The notes below the pieces were generated by a model. The model saw nothing but the letters and a program-made list of their open reading frames with translations. It searched no databases and had not been told where the DNA came from. Shown piece after piece: positions 36,620 to 45,286 of a DNA stretch of 64,000 bases. Location of the stretch: positions 1-64,000 of the forward strand of contig CACMZN010000006.1 in the NCBI GenBank assembly GCA_902618175.1, given 5' to 3'. This stretch comes from an uncultured Verrucomicrobiota bacterium (GTDB lineage: Bacteria > Verrucomicrobiota > Verrucomicrobiia > Opitutales > Seribacteraceae). The translations under genes were made by a program, and so were the position numbers. Position 1 is the stretch's first letter. Each line of letters opens with the position of its first letter.

Positions 36620-37602
36620 GCGAAGAAGAAAACATTTTAAGCATCGAGAATCTTCGTGTTTATTTTCCGGTCAGGGGAGGAGTCTTTCGTCGATCAAAAG
36701 GATTCTGCAAAGCAGTTGATGGAGTAAGCCTTATTTTGAAGGATGGACAGACACTTGGTTTGGTTGGCGAATCAGGGTGTGGAAAATCAACTCTCGCCAA
36801 GACCGTCGTCGGGCTGATCAAACCAACTTCAGGATCAGTGAAATTCAAAGGCAACGAAGTCCTACGGTCGGGCCGGTCCATGCCCAAGTCTTACCGCAGA
36901 GAGGTGCAAATGGTTTTCCAAGATCCAGCGGAATCCCTTAATTCGAGGCATACGGTAGGAGCGATTGTCCGCGAACCGCTGGAAATTCACGGAATGGGCA
37001 ACAGGGATCAGCAAAATGAGCGCGTAATCCATCTTCTGGAGCAAGTCGGGCTTCCCGCGAGTTGCTCAACCCGCTATCCGTTCGAGTTTTCCGGCGGTCA
37101 ACGACAGCGTATTGGAATCGCGCGCTCTCTAGCTCTGAATCCAGATATGCTCTTGCTCGATGAACCGGTTTCAGCTTTGGACGTATCGGTTCAAAGCCAG
37201 GTGCTTAATTTACTGATGGAGTTGCAAAACAAGTTAGGTTTGAGCTATATGTTCATAGCCCATGATTTGGCGGTGGTTAAGCATGTTTCAGACATGATTG
37301 CAGTGATGTACTTGGGGAAAATCGTGGAAATTGCATCTGCCGAAGAACTCTATTCCAATCCTCTGCACAACTACACCAAAGCTTTGATCTCGTCCATTCC
37401 ATTGCCTGATCCAACTCAATCCACTTCAAAGGTAATTATTCCGGGGGATGTGCCTTCTCCAATAAATCCTCCTCCCGGATGTGCTTTCGGACATAGGGTA
37501 TCATCCCCACGATATCCGGAAAGCATTGGTGAAATTCTTGAAATGAAGGAGATCGAAAAGAATCATTGGGTCCTTGCCTGTCCTTGCTGTGTAAGCGGTT
37601 GA
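36616..37602 (+). CDS. Peptide ABC transporter ATPase, DppF/OppF-like
   Basis: The ATPase has Walker A GESGCGKS, signature FSGGQRQR, Walker B MLLLDEP and switch His FIAHD. Its C-terminal domain contains PPPGCAFGHR and ends in ACPCCVSG, again with paired Cys of the oligopeptide type. I chose the ATG at 36616 in the ATGA overlap. A longer frame would start at a TTG at 36595. It closes the Yej-type operon: YejB, YejE, YejA, then two separate ATPases. Confidence 0.94.
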   Translation: MSEEENILSIENLRVYFPVRGGVFRRSKGFCKAVDGVSLILKDGQTLGLVGESGCGKSTLAKTVVGLIKPTSGSVKFKGNEVLRSGRSMPKSYRREVQMVFQDPAESLNSRHTVGAIVREPLEIHGMGNRDQQNERVIHLLEQVGLPASCSTRYPFEFSGGQRQRIGIARSLALNPDMLLLDEPVSALDVSVQSQVLNLLMELQNKLGLSYMFIAHDLAVVKHVSDMIAVMYLGKIVEIASAEELYSNPLHNYTKALISSIPLPDPTQSTSKVIIPGDVPSPINPPPGCAFGHRVSSPRYPESIGEILEMKEIEKNHWVLACPCCVSG

Positions 37603-37691
37603 AGGCGTGAAGGAAGATGATTCAAAAAAGTCTTGCGAGTCCAAGCTCTCGGGTCTTTTATCACATAACCTTTTCCATCCATATCCCTTCA

Positions 37692-39431
37692 ATGCTCAAA
37701 CTTGATCAGTGCCTTCGTCTCTTGCTCGTAATTGTTTTTTTACAAGCTTTTCGGATCTTCGGGCAAACTCCGGACAACATGCCTTTGAGACAAGTCATTT
37801 CGGAAGCGCAGAAGCTGATAGGAGAAGGGGATTTTGCTGGTGCCTCTCCTTTTCTCGATGAGTTGGAAATACGCTTCCAGGACGAAAAGGATCCAGAAGT
37901 GGAGAAAATTCTTCAGCAATTTGGATTTGTCAGGGGTGTTGGTTATCTGCAGAGCTTCGCCAAAAATGGTGACCAGGATTTTCTTGCTAAGGCAGCCAAG
38001 GCTTTTGGATTCTTCGCTGAACAATTTCCCAATGATCCCAAGGCGGTTTCTGCAATGCAAAAGAGAACCGATTGCCTGAGAGCGCTACATGAGTGGAAAA
38101 TGGCAGCTTCAGTGATCGAGACCCTTCTCGATGAAAACCAACCTTACAAAAAGCAAATCATCAAGCGAAGTGAACTTTTGAGTCTTTATCACGGAAGGGC
38201 TCAATGTTATCACATTATGCAAGACTGGGTTCGTGGAGAGTCCTCGTTCCAATCTCTTCTTAAATTCGCCGACTTTGCCAAAGACGAAGATCGAGGAGCA
38301 TATGCCGTATCATGCCTGACGGAGATGTATGTGCAAAACAAAAGAATTGACGAAGTGTTTCCTTTGTTGCCGCGTTTGTCCGGAGACACTCCTGCCCGTT
38401 ACGATCTGAGATTGAATGTAAATCTTATGCAAGGAGCCGAATTGCTAACTAAAGCCGAAAGACATGTGGATGCTTCCCTTCTTTATTCCCTGACTATGAC
38501 CACGGAGGAAATCATAACCTATTATTCAAGCAGAGAGGAGCGACTGCAAACCGAACTTTCCAGACTCGAACAGTTTCTCGCCATTCAAGGATCTCGACTT
38601 CCTCAACGAAGACTGGAAGTGCTTAAGGAAAAGGTCAACGGTTTGGCCATGCAATTGACAAATTCAAAAGGGCAATTGAATCTGGCGAAGAATACGCCTT
38701 CTTTCACCACCACTCTCAGGTGGAGAAAAGCTGATAATTTTCAAACAACCAGCAGAGATTGGGAGTCCTTTTGGGGATTCTACTGGTTATACAAGGATTT
38801 CCCTGATCACGAAAGCGTTGAAAATTTCCTCTACGCAGCCTTCGCCTCCGCCAATAAGGTTAGTTTTAGAGAGCGATCCATCGAATTAGGCGAGGAATAT
38901 TTGGCTAATAAGAACTGGGTGAAATTTCGTCCGGACGTCACCTTCATCATGACAAACGCTTACAGGGAGGAAGCTGAAAATCTTCAAAGAATTGCCTCAA
39001 CCTATCAGACTGCCTTGACCACGGTAGAGAGGAAAAAAGGGGACGATGCCAAACAACGATCTTCTGAATATTACGACAGATTCTTTGATTTGTGTGATGA
39101 TTTCCTCGAAGTCATGCCTGAACACAAGTATGCCAGGGATTTCGTTGGAATGATGGGATCCGTATACTTTAAAAGAAAAAAATTCGACGATTTGCTCCGT
39201 AAGTTTGCAGGCTATGAAAATGGCGTCATGAATCCATCCGAGGGATATGTTAATCGTGAGGCTTTTAGAAAAAGCCCTGCCATGTCTACAGCCCATTATA
39301 TGAGTGGACTGGCGTTGTTGGCGACGGGAAAATTTGATGAAGCAAAACCTCTGCTGGGAGCAGTCGTTGGGGTGAGTGTGAAGGGTTTGCCTCTAACCGA
39401 TGGTTCCTTGGCTCAAAATGAGGAGGATTGA
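37692..39431 (+). CDS. Exported tetratricopeptide-like repeat protein A
   Basis: From the ATG at 37692 the protein has a signal peptide (MLKLDQCLRLLLVIVFLQAF) and about 555 further residues, nearly all helical. Repeat-like helix pairs with Ala/Phe/Tyr at TPR positions occur throughout, e.g. LAKAAKAFGFFAEQFPNDPKAVSAM and LLYSLTMTTEEII. A central coiled coil (YYSSREERLQTELSRLEQFL) interrupts the repeats. It is the first of three exported repeat proteins upstream of ExbB and two ExbD genes, and probably forms part of a periplasmic structure driven by that motor. A longer frame from 37617 would place the leader internally and is less likely. Confidence 0.75.
   Translation: MLKLDQCLRLLLVIVFLQAFRIFGQTPDNMPLRQVISEAQKLIGEGDFAGASPFLDELEIRFQDEKDPEVEKILQQFGFVRGVGYLQSFAKNGDQDFLAKAAKAFGFFAEQFPNDPKAVSAMQKRTDCLRALHEWKMAASVIETLLDENQPYKKQIIKRSELLSLYHGRAQCYHIMQDWVRGESSFQSLLKFADFAKDEDRGAYAVSCLTEMYVQNKRIDEVFPLLPRLSGDTPARYDLRLNVNLMQGAELLTKAERHVDASLLYSLTMTTEEIITYYSSREERLQTELSRLEQFLAIQGSRLPQRRLEVLKEKVNGLAMQLTNSKGQLNLAKNTPSFTTTLRWRKADNFQTTSRDWESFWGFYWLYKDFPDHESVENFLYAAFASANKVSFRERSIELGEEYLANKNWVKFRPDVTFIMTNAYREEAENLQRIASTYQTALTTVERKKGDDAKQRSSEYYDRFFDLCDDFLEVMPEHKYARDFVGMMGSVYFKRKKFDDLLRKFAGYENGVMNPSEGYVNREAFRKSPAMSTAHYMSGLALLATGKFDEAKPLLGAVVGVSVKGLPLTDGSLAQNEED
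39421..39426 (+). promoter_or_regulatory. Strong Shine-Dalgarno site AGGAGG
   Basis: AGGAGG lies six bases before the ATG at 39433 and inside the end of the previous gene. It is one of very few canonical sites in the window, and it decides the start of the lipoprotein over an upstream in-frame codon at 39400. Confidence 0.8.
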
Positions 39432-39432
39432 G

Positions 39433-41625
39433 ATGAAAGATAACTGGATAAGGTTTCGAAAGAAATTACTGTTTTCTTTGCTCGGTTTTTTGTTTTCGTG
39501 CGGAGGGGATGAAGAGGTCGAGTCAAGCGGACTAACTGACAACTTCGAAGAATCTGTCGAAGCAGAAGTGATCGAGGAGTTTTCTCAGTCAGATACTACA
39601 GAAACTCTTCCCCCACCTATTTTGGACAAAGAAGAAGTTTCTCTTCCAGACCCCAACGGCATCTACTTGCCTACTTCTGATGAGCCTAAAAATGGTTTTC
39701 CTGTTTTTGAGAATCGTGAAGGTTTTTCACTTTGGCATAATGGTTCAAGTTGGAGAATCACCGATCGTAGTGGAGGAGGTAAACTGGTTGCATCGGGACC
39801 AACTGAAATAAATGGCGATTGGACCGGAGGGGGAGTCTTTCGTCAATACCCGGATGAGGAATATGAAAAAGATGCTCTTTTCAGACTCGCGGTAGCCTAT
39901 CAAGGCTCATCGGAAAATTTGGATGCAATTCGATTGTTCGAACAATTCGTTGTTCGGTTTCCCGAAGACAAATTGGTGGCTCAGGCATACCTAAGCCTTG
40001 GTGATTTATCGATAAGTGAAGTGAATCCCGATGAACAACCAAGCTTTGAACAGATAAGTAATGCCCGGAGAAACTATTCCCTAGTCCGAAAAACCTCTGA
40101 TGATTTGACTCTCATTTCAGATGCTGCTTTCAACGAAGGAGGATTGCTCGAAAGGGTAGCTGAAAATCCGGAAGGACTCGTCAATCACTATTACCTCTTT
40201 GATGCAGACAAAGATGAAATGATTTCTGAAAAGGAACTTTCTGAAATTGAGAGCTTATCCACTCTGCAGATTGCAGACTTTGATCTCAACGGGGATACCT
40301 TGCTCGACTACGGAGAATTGTTTGATCTTGCTAGTACTTTGACCTATATGCAAATTGAAAACCTGTTCAAGGATTACAGCCTGCAGTTTGGCGATAGAGA
40401 AGGAGCAAGAATCTCTTTAGCAACGGCAAAAATTGGGTTTGCCTGCGAAAAGCAGGGACGACCTTCCGAGATGCTCAAACTTTATTTCGAGGACATTAGA
40501 AAATACGGCAACGATCCAATGCGAGTAGGTGTGGACGAAATTCTCAAAAAATACATCAAGAAATATGACGAGTATGAGACTCTTTATGGTCAAACTCTTG
40601 ACTTGCTTCGAAAAGTGAAAAACAAGTCGGAAGCTCTTTCATTCACTTACAGGAATCGTAAAGGCATAGAGGAGGTGATAGCAGGAACCGTGGAAGAGAT
40701 AATCAAGGATCGAACAAAGCTTCTACCACTTCTTTCTTCTAAGTATGCTGGAATGGATTCGGAAATCTACAGTGAATTGGCCAAGCTTAAGGGTGCGGTT
40801 TTCATAAATCCCAAATATGAGAAGAAATTCCAGGGATATCTCTCGAAGTATGAAAAACTAAGCAACGACTTTCCGGAAGATCTATCACCGGTGAATGCTT
40901 TTTCTAAACTTTTGCAGGAATCCATCACTACGAGACAAAAATCCTTGGAACTTCGGATGAGAGCCATTCTAGATTCTACGGATTCTGTGGTGGGGGGAAA
41001 CTACAATCCGAATCGAAGTGATTTTCCTGCTGCCAGTCCCGGAGCCTTAGTCTGGATGGCAAAGAAATTGTTGGACCAGTCATCAATCGAAGATGCGGTT
41101 GCCGCAATGGAACAATTGCTTGAAGTATACGGTGAAAGCGGCGGAGAGTTTCTCTTTGACGCTCACTACTTGATTGGCCAAGCAAAGGAGAAGGAAAGGG
41201 ATTATCAGTCGGCTGCGTTTCATTTCGAATCTGCTCTCATGAATTCCTCTTGGCACGAAAAAGCCAACGATGCCAGATTGCGACTGGGCAACGCATCTTT
41301 CGAAGTGGGAGAGTCAACCAAAAATGAAGCATCTTTCGAAAAAGCCAGATCCTCCTTTAAGGAGATCAGAGGAGATTCCGATGCCACTTTGGAGATGAGA
41401 GCACAAGCCTCATTCATGATGGGAGAATGTCAACGGTCCCTAAAGGATGATGCAGGGGCTGCATTCTTGTATTTGGAAACGACTTTGAATTTCCCAAGTT
41501 CACTCAAATGGACTGCCAAATCTTTTGAAAAGGCGATCATTGCTTATGAGAAAACCGGTCAGACCGAACAGGTCAGTCGTCTCCAAACTCAGTGGAATGA
41601 TTGGGAAAGGAAATACAACAAGTGA
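39433..41625 (+). CDS. Repeat lipoprotein B with EF-hand pair
   Basis: From the ATG at 39433 (preceded by AGGAGG) the protein has a lipobox LFSC-G-G and about 705 more residues. After an acidic linker come TPR-like repeats (YPDEEYEKDALFRLAVAYQG) and a calcium-type pair: DADKDEMISEKE at residues 257-268 and DLNGDTLLDYGE at 284-295, each with ligands at positions 1, 3, 5 and 12. Further TPR-like units follow to the end. It is the middle of three exported proteins in the ExbBD cluster. It may respond to Ca2+ in the periplasm. The stop overlaps the start of the next gene by one base. Confidence 0.75.
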   Translation: MKDNWIRFRKKLLFSLLGFLFSCGGDEEVESSGLTDNFEESVEAEVIEEFSQSDTTETLPPPILDKEEVSLPDPNGIYLPTSDEPKNGFPVFENREGFSLWHNGSSWRITDRSGGGKLVASGPTEINGDWTGGGVFRQYPDEEYEKDALFRLAVAYQGSSENLDAIRLFEQFVVRFPEDKLVAQAYLSLGDLSISEVNPDEQPSFEQISNARRNYSLVRKTSDDLTLISDAAFNEGGLLERVAENPEGLVNHYYLFDADKDEMISEKELSEIESLSTLQIADFDLNGDTLLDYGELFDLASTLTYMQIENLFKDYSLQFGDREGARISLATAKIGFACEKQGRPSEMLKLYFEDIRKYGNDPMRVGVDEILKKYIKKYDEYETLYGQTLDLLRKVKNKSEALSFTYRNRKGIEEVIAGTVEEIIKDRTKLLPLLSSKYAGMDSEIYSELAKLKGAVFINPKYEKKFQGYLSKYEKLSNDFPEDLSPVNAFSKLLQESITTRQKSLELRMRAILDSTDSVVGGNYNPNRSDFPAASPGALVWMAKKLLDQSSIEDAVAAMEQLLEVYGESGGEFLFDAHYLIGQAKEKERDYQSAAFHFESALMNSSWHEKANDARLRLGNASFEVGESTKNEASFEKARSSFKEIRGDSDATLEMRAQASFMMGECQRSLKDDAGAAFLYLETTLNFPSSLKWTAKSFEKAIIAYEKTGQTEQVSRLQTQWNDWERKYNK

Positions 41626-42848
41626 TGAGACTGCTTTGCGCCTGTTTTATTGGACTTCTGGTTTGGTTGCTCCCTTTGGATGCCCAAAGAGATTACTTTC
41701 TCGAATATCGTGGACAGTTGCCCGCGAAAGTATTCTACGGAACCAAGCCTCAAAATGTAAGCCTTCTGGGTGTGGATGGAAAAAAAGGAATCATTTATGC
41801 GAAGATGGAAGGAGTTGGAAACATGCAATTCGAACTTCGATCCCTGAAGCAGCAAAATATTTCTCGTTTTGAACTCATGCTTCCGAAAGACGTTCGAACG
41901 GCTCTTCGGTATCTTTCCAACGAGCAGTATAGTCCGAAATATTTGGAAATTATAAGGCCTTTCATTTACAAAGTTCTGCTCTATCTTGAAATACCTTTTG
42001 AATATCTTCCTATTCACGACGACTGTCTGACGTATGCCAAGGCTCTGGTGGAAATGGAACTCTTTGAGGAAGCTTTTTATCTTCTGTCTCGACTGAATCT
42101 GGTAAAGCTCGACGAATTCGGTTATCGAGAGTTTTCTGAAACATCTTTGGATTTGGCTGGTAAGATGATTGCCAAGACTCCCAAGTCGGCAAAGGTTGCC
42201 CGTGCTCTTCTTCAAAAGGTGACCATCAGGGATGATGCCGCAGATCATGGGGCTTATCTGAGATTGGCCGATTCGCTGCGTCTGCAAGGTCTCTACTCAG
42301 AAGCAATTTCAGAATACATGAGATTAGGTCCCATCGTCGACGTCTCCGCAAACAGTCCCTACAAAATGATACTTCAGCTTTGGCCCGTTTATTGTTACAT
42401 TAAGCTTTATGAGACTTATTCAAAGGGGGCGGCGAAGGATGAGAGATACGCGGCTGCAGCTGGAAAAATGTTTAACTTAGCCTTGCAGAACATGAAGAAA
42501 GTCGAGGAATCTCCTCCCGACAGGCAATCCAACGAATTTTCCCTCTATAAACTAATCAGAGCTTTGATACGTGTTCAGTATGCAAGGCAATTCGAAGCTG
42601 GTGGAAATGACCAGAAGGCCAAGGATTTTTATCGTCAGTCCGTTCTTGAAGTCACAGAAGGTATCGTCAACGCCCGCGTCGGATTGACTTGGCTGCCTGA
42701 ATCCCTGATGATGGCTGGTGATGCATATGAAAATCTTGAACTTAATGAGGCAGCGAGGAACGTCTACAAGCAAGTGAATGTATTTTTCAAATCGACGAAA
42801 TGGGCGTCCATGAGCGAGGAAAAATTAATGAGACTGCCCGGAAGTTAA
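41625..42848 (+). CDS. Exported repeat protein C
   Basis: From the ATG at 41625 the protein has a signal peptide (MRLLCACFIGLLVWLLPLDAQ), a short beta-rich domain (residues about 20-70, GTKPQNVSLLGVDGKKGIIYAKM) and a helical repeat region to the end with TPR-like pairs (DCLTYAKALVEMELFEEAFYLL, GAYLRLADSLRLQGLYSEAI). The first codon overlaps the TGA of the preceding lipoprotein gene (TGATG). I recognise no named family. It directly precedes the ExbB gene, so it is likely to be the part of the assembly nearest the motor. Confidence 0.72.
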   Translation: MRLLCACFIGLLVWLLPLDAQRDYFLEYRGQLPAKVFYGTKPQNVSLLGVDGKKGIIYAKMEGVGNMQFELRSLKQQNISRFELMLPKDVRTALRYLSNEQYSPKYLEIIRPFIYKVLLYLEIPFEYLPIHDDCLTYAKALVEMELFEEAFYLLSRLNLVKLDEFGYREFSETSLDLAGKMIAKTPKSAKVARALLQKVTIRDDAADHGAYLRLADSLRLQGLYSEAISEYMRLGPIVDVSANSPYKMILQLWPVYCYIKLYETYSKGAAKDERYAAAAGKMFNLALQNMKKVEESPPDRQSNEFSLYKLIRALIRVQYARQFEAGGNDQKAKDFYRQSVLEVTEGIVNARVGLTWLPESLMMAGDAYENLELNEAARNVYKQVNVFFKSTKWASMSEEKLMRLPGS

Positions 42849-42911
42849 TTTGAAATCCTAAGTTGACCCCTTCCGCAAATGAATCTTTTCTAGCCCTACA
42901 AACAAATCAAT

Positions 42912-43724
42912 ATGAAATCTGGAAATCGACGTCTCATCTTATTCTTAGTTCTTATCTGTGCAGTGTTATTTCCGGATATGCTGGTTTCCGTGGCACAGGC
43001 GCAAACCAAAAGTTTTGGCGAACAGTTGGTGGATTCTTTGGGAATTTTCATTGCTCCCTTTGCGGTGCTCATCATTGGAGGCTTTACGCTGATCATCTAC
43101 AACGGCATATCCATCCGCAGAAAGGCTTTCGTCAAGGATGACATCGTTGAACCGATCATGCAGGAGTTGCAAAATCTCAACATCGAAGGGGCCAAAACCT
43201 TGTGTGATCAATATAAACTACCTGTGACGGGTGTACTCAAAGGAGGATTAGAGAGGATTCAAGACGACGAACTTGACATTGAATCCGTGGAGAAAGGCTT
43301 GGAAGAAACTTCAGGTTTGGTATTGGCCAAGCCTTTCACTTGGATAAACATGCTTAACACAATTGGTTCCATCGCTCCAATGATCGGTTTGCTTGGTACC
43401 GTAACTGGTATGATTGGTGCATTCAACGTTCTTACCGAATCCGGCATGGGTGGAGAATCCAGCAAACAAATGGCCGGAAATATTGGAAGTGCCTTGTGGA
43501 CTACAGCTGCAGGGTTGGTTGTCGCCATACCTACTTTGATTGCCTATTTCATATATAAGACAAAATTTGGAACAATCGTAGCTGAAGTAAATCGAGTGGC
43601 AGGTGAAATGGTTTTTATTTTGGTCAGAGCAGCAAGGGGAGGTTTTGAAGAAGGCGAGGAAGGGGAGGAATATTACGAGGAAGAGGATGGGGAAGCGATT
43701 CCAGAAGCTGTTCCTCCAGCCTGA
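42912..43724 (+). CDS. ExbB/TolQ/MotA-family proton channel protein
   Basis: The 270-residue protein has an N-terminal signal-like helix, a second helix (FIAPFAVLIIGGFTLIIYNGI), and the conserved ExbB/TolQ pair APMIGLLGTVTGMIGAF and TTAAGLVVAIPTLIAYFIY. It would form the stator with the two ExbD proteins downstream and use proton flow to energise an envelope process. The C-terminal 27 residues are an acidic Glu/Tyr/Pro tail, unusual for the family. It lies 63 bases after the exported repeat protein C gene. Confidence 0.93.
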   Translation: MKSGNRRLILFLVLICAVLFPDMLVSVAQAQTKSFGEQLVDSLGIFIAPFAVLIIGGFTLIIYNGISIRRKAFVKDDIVEPIMQELQNLNIEGAKTLCDQYKLPVTGVLKGGLERIQDDELDIESVEKGLEETSGLVLAKPFTWINMLNTIGSIAPMIGLLGTVTGMIGAFNVLTESGMGGESSKQMAGNIGSALWTTAAGLVVAIPTLIAYFIYKTKFGTIVAEVNRVAGEMVFILVRAARGGFEEGEEGEEYYEEEDGEAIPEAVPPA

Positions 43725-43779
43725 CCACCTCCGCTCCATCTCCTATTGAGTGGCTCCAAAAAAGTACTGAGAATCAAAA

Positions 43780-44190
43780 ATGAAAGGGTTCAAACCACCT
43801 GAAACCAACGATTCTCCTGATCTTACGCCCATGATCGACGTGGTGTTTCTTTTAATTGTGTTTTTCATGGTTGTTGCCCAAAGAATGTCCGAACAATACG
43901 TCGAGCTGAGTGCAATGGCCATTGCTAGCAATTCTGCAGTGGAAGAATCTCCTCCATCCAGAACGATCATCAGCGTCGATGAAACCCCAGAAGGACAAAA
44001 GTTTTACTGGGGCATGTCGGAAATCGACATTTCCCAAATCAGTTGGGTGGTGAAGAAGAATCCGGAATGGAAGGTATTCCTGCGTGTACATCCGAAGGTT
44101 ACTCATGCGGTTGTACAAGATGTTATGAAGGAGATTGGCAATGCGGGACAAGCTGACATTATTTTTGGCACCTGGCAAGTGGCAGGTTAA
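43780..44190 (+). CDS. ExbD/TolR-family protein 1
   Basis: The 136-residue protein has an N-terminal cytoplasmic stretch, a single helix with the essential Asp (DLTPMIDVVFLLIVFFMV) and a periplasmic domain ending QADIIFGTWQVAG. Asp in TPMIDV is the proton-carrying residue. It starts 55 bases after the ExbB gene and precedes a second ExbD. Two different ExbDs with one ExbB are common in marine Bacteroidota and Verrucomicrobiota systems. Confidence 0.93.
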   Translation: MKGFKPPETNDSPDLTPMIDVVFLLIVFFMVVAQRMSEQYVELSAMAIASNSAVEESPPSRTIISVDETPEGQKFYWGMSEIDISQISWVVKKNPEWKVFLRVHPKVTHAVVQDVMKEIGNAGQADIIFGTWQVAG

Positions 44191-44208
44191 AAGAGAGTAT
44201 TTGATGGA

Positions 44209-44667
44209 GTGAATGCCCTGAAAAGTATATTAGGCGATGTTGATGAAGTTGATCTTACACCCATGATCGACGTCACCTTCCTCCTTTTGATTTATTTTAT
44301 GGTAACTACCATGTTGAAACAACCTGAAGCCGAGCTTTCCATACAACTACCGGGAAAACCTCAGAACAGCGACGTTACTCCCATGGAAATGCAAAAAGTA
44401 AGGATAGGGTCGGAGGGTGAAGTGTATCTGAATGGTTCCGAAATTGAAGATGGCTATGACTTGGCAATGCCTGATTTAGTGGCGAATCTAAAGACCCAGA
44501 AAGGTTTGCGTGATCAACTCATCAGCAGCGGAGTTAAAAGCAAGGAGGAGGCTGAACTGAAAGTGGAAATTGAATCTGATGGCATTGCCGAGCATCAATC
44601 TGCCATAAGTGTATTAAATGCTTGCTCTAGTGCCGGAGTGATGAAAGTAACTTTTGCATTTCAGTGA
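44209..44667 (+). CDS. ExbD/TolR-family protein 2
   Basis: The 152-residue protein has VDLTPMIDVTFLLLIYFMVTT with the proton-carrying Asp and a periplasmic domain with an extra 15-20 residues compared with the first ExbD. The start is the GTG at 44209, 18 bases after the stop of ExbD 1. No tonB-like gene is adjacent, so the output of the motor is unknown. Confidence 0.92.
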   Translation: MNALKSILGDVDEVDLTPMIDVTFLLLIYFMVTTMLKQPEAELSIQLPGKPQNSDVTPMEMQKVRIGSEGEVYLNGSEIEDGYDLAMPDLVANLKTQKGLRDQLISSGVKSKEEAELKVEIESDGIAEHQSAISVLNACSSAGVMKVTFAFQ

Positions 44668-44694
44668 AAAACGGGTCTTTTCTTTCAGGCTAAT

Positions 44695-45096
44695 GTGACA
44701 GTGACCAATAAAGTCTGCAAATTTCTACATACCCGAATGCGAGTCAATGATCTGGAAGTCTCACTTTCTTTTTATGAAAAAGTTTTTGGTTTGGAAGTAA
44801 GCCGTAGGAATGAATCTCCGCGTGGATCGAAGTTAGCCTTCTTAAAGGTTCCCAACAGTGATGAGGAAATTGAATTAACCTATTTTCCCAACTCCGGTGA
44901 GGTCGTGGTTCAGGAGGATTTGATGCATTTGGCTTTTGAGGTTGAATCGATGAAAAAGTTTGCCAAGCATTTGGAGGAAGTTGGATATGCATTCAGCGAT
45001 GGACCGACTTTAAGTTCTTCTGGTTCAACCTTTGCCTTTGTTGATGCCCCTGATGGGTATGAGATCGAGGTTATTGAGAAGCTTAAGGATTTGTAG
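44695..45096 (+). CDS. Lactoylglutathione lyase-like glyoxalase (VOC family)
   Basis: The 133-residue protein has the glyoxalase I fold and the four metal ligands of GloA: His in FLHTRMRVNDLE, Glu in EIELTYF, His in LMHLAFEV and Glu in GYEIEVIE. GloA detoxifies methylglyoxal with a thiol cofactor. The gene starts at a GTG 27 bases after the ExbD 2 gene and may share its transcript, although the function is unrelated. Whether glutathione or another thiol is used cannot be read from the sequence. Confidence 0.85.
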   Translation: MTVTNKVCKFLHTRMRVNDLEVSLSFYEKVFGLEVSRRNESPRGSKLAFLKVPNSDEEIELTYFPNSGEVVVQEDLMHLAFEVESMKKFAKHLEEVGYAFSDGPTLSSSGSTFAFVDAPDGYEIEVIEKLKDL

Positions 45097-45286
45097 TTCC
45101 ACATGGTTTTTTTAAGGAATACTTCGTATCGAGTTGGAGCGAACATTTGAATAGTTCGTTGGTTTTGTTGCGGGCATTCTCTTCTTGCAAAAGGTAAGAG
45201 TCCTTACTTTGGTTCTTCCAGTAATATATTCATTATCATATCCCATTCCTTGACAAAAAGATTTTCTTAAAGTCCAATGAATTTCC

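Noticed and set aside
41589-42287. 232-residue minus-strand frame
   Set aside because: Antisense to exported repeat protein C, which has a good signal peptide and coupled start.
45189-45209. Hairpin AAAGGTAAG/CTTACTTT after the glyoxalase gene
   Set aside because: No T-run follows the stem, so it is not a convincing intrinsic terminator.
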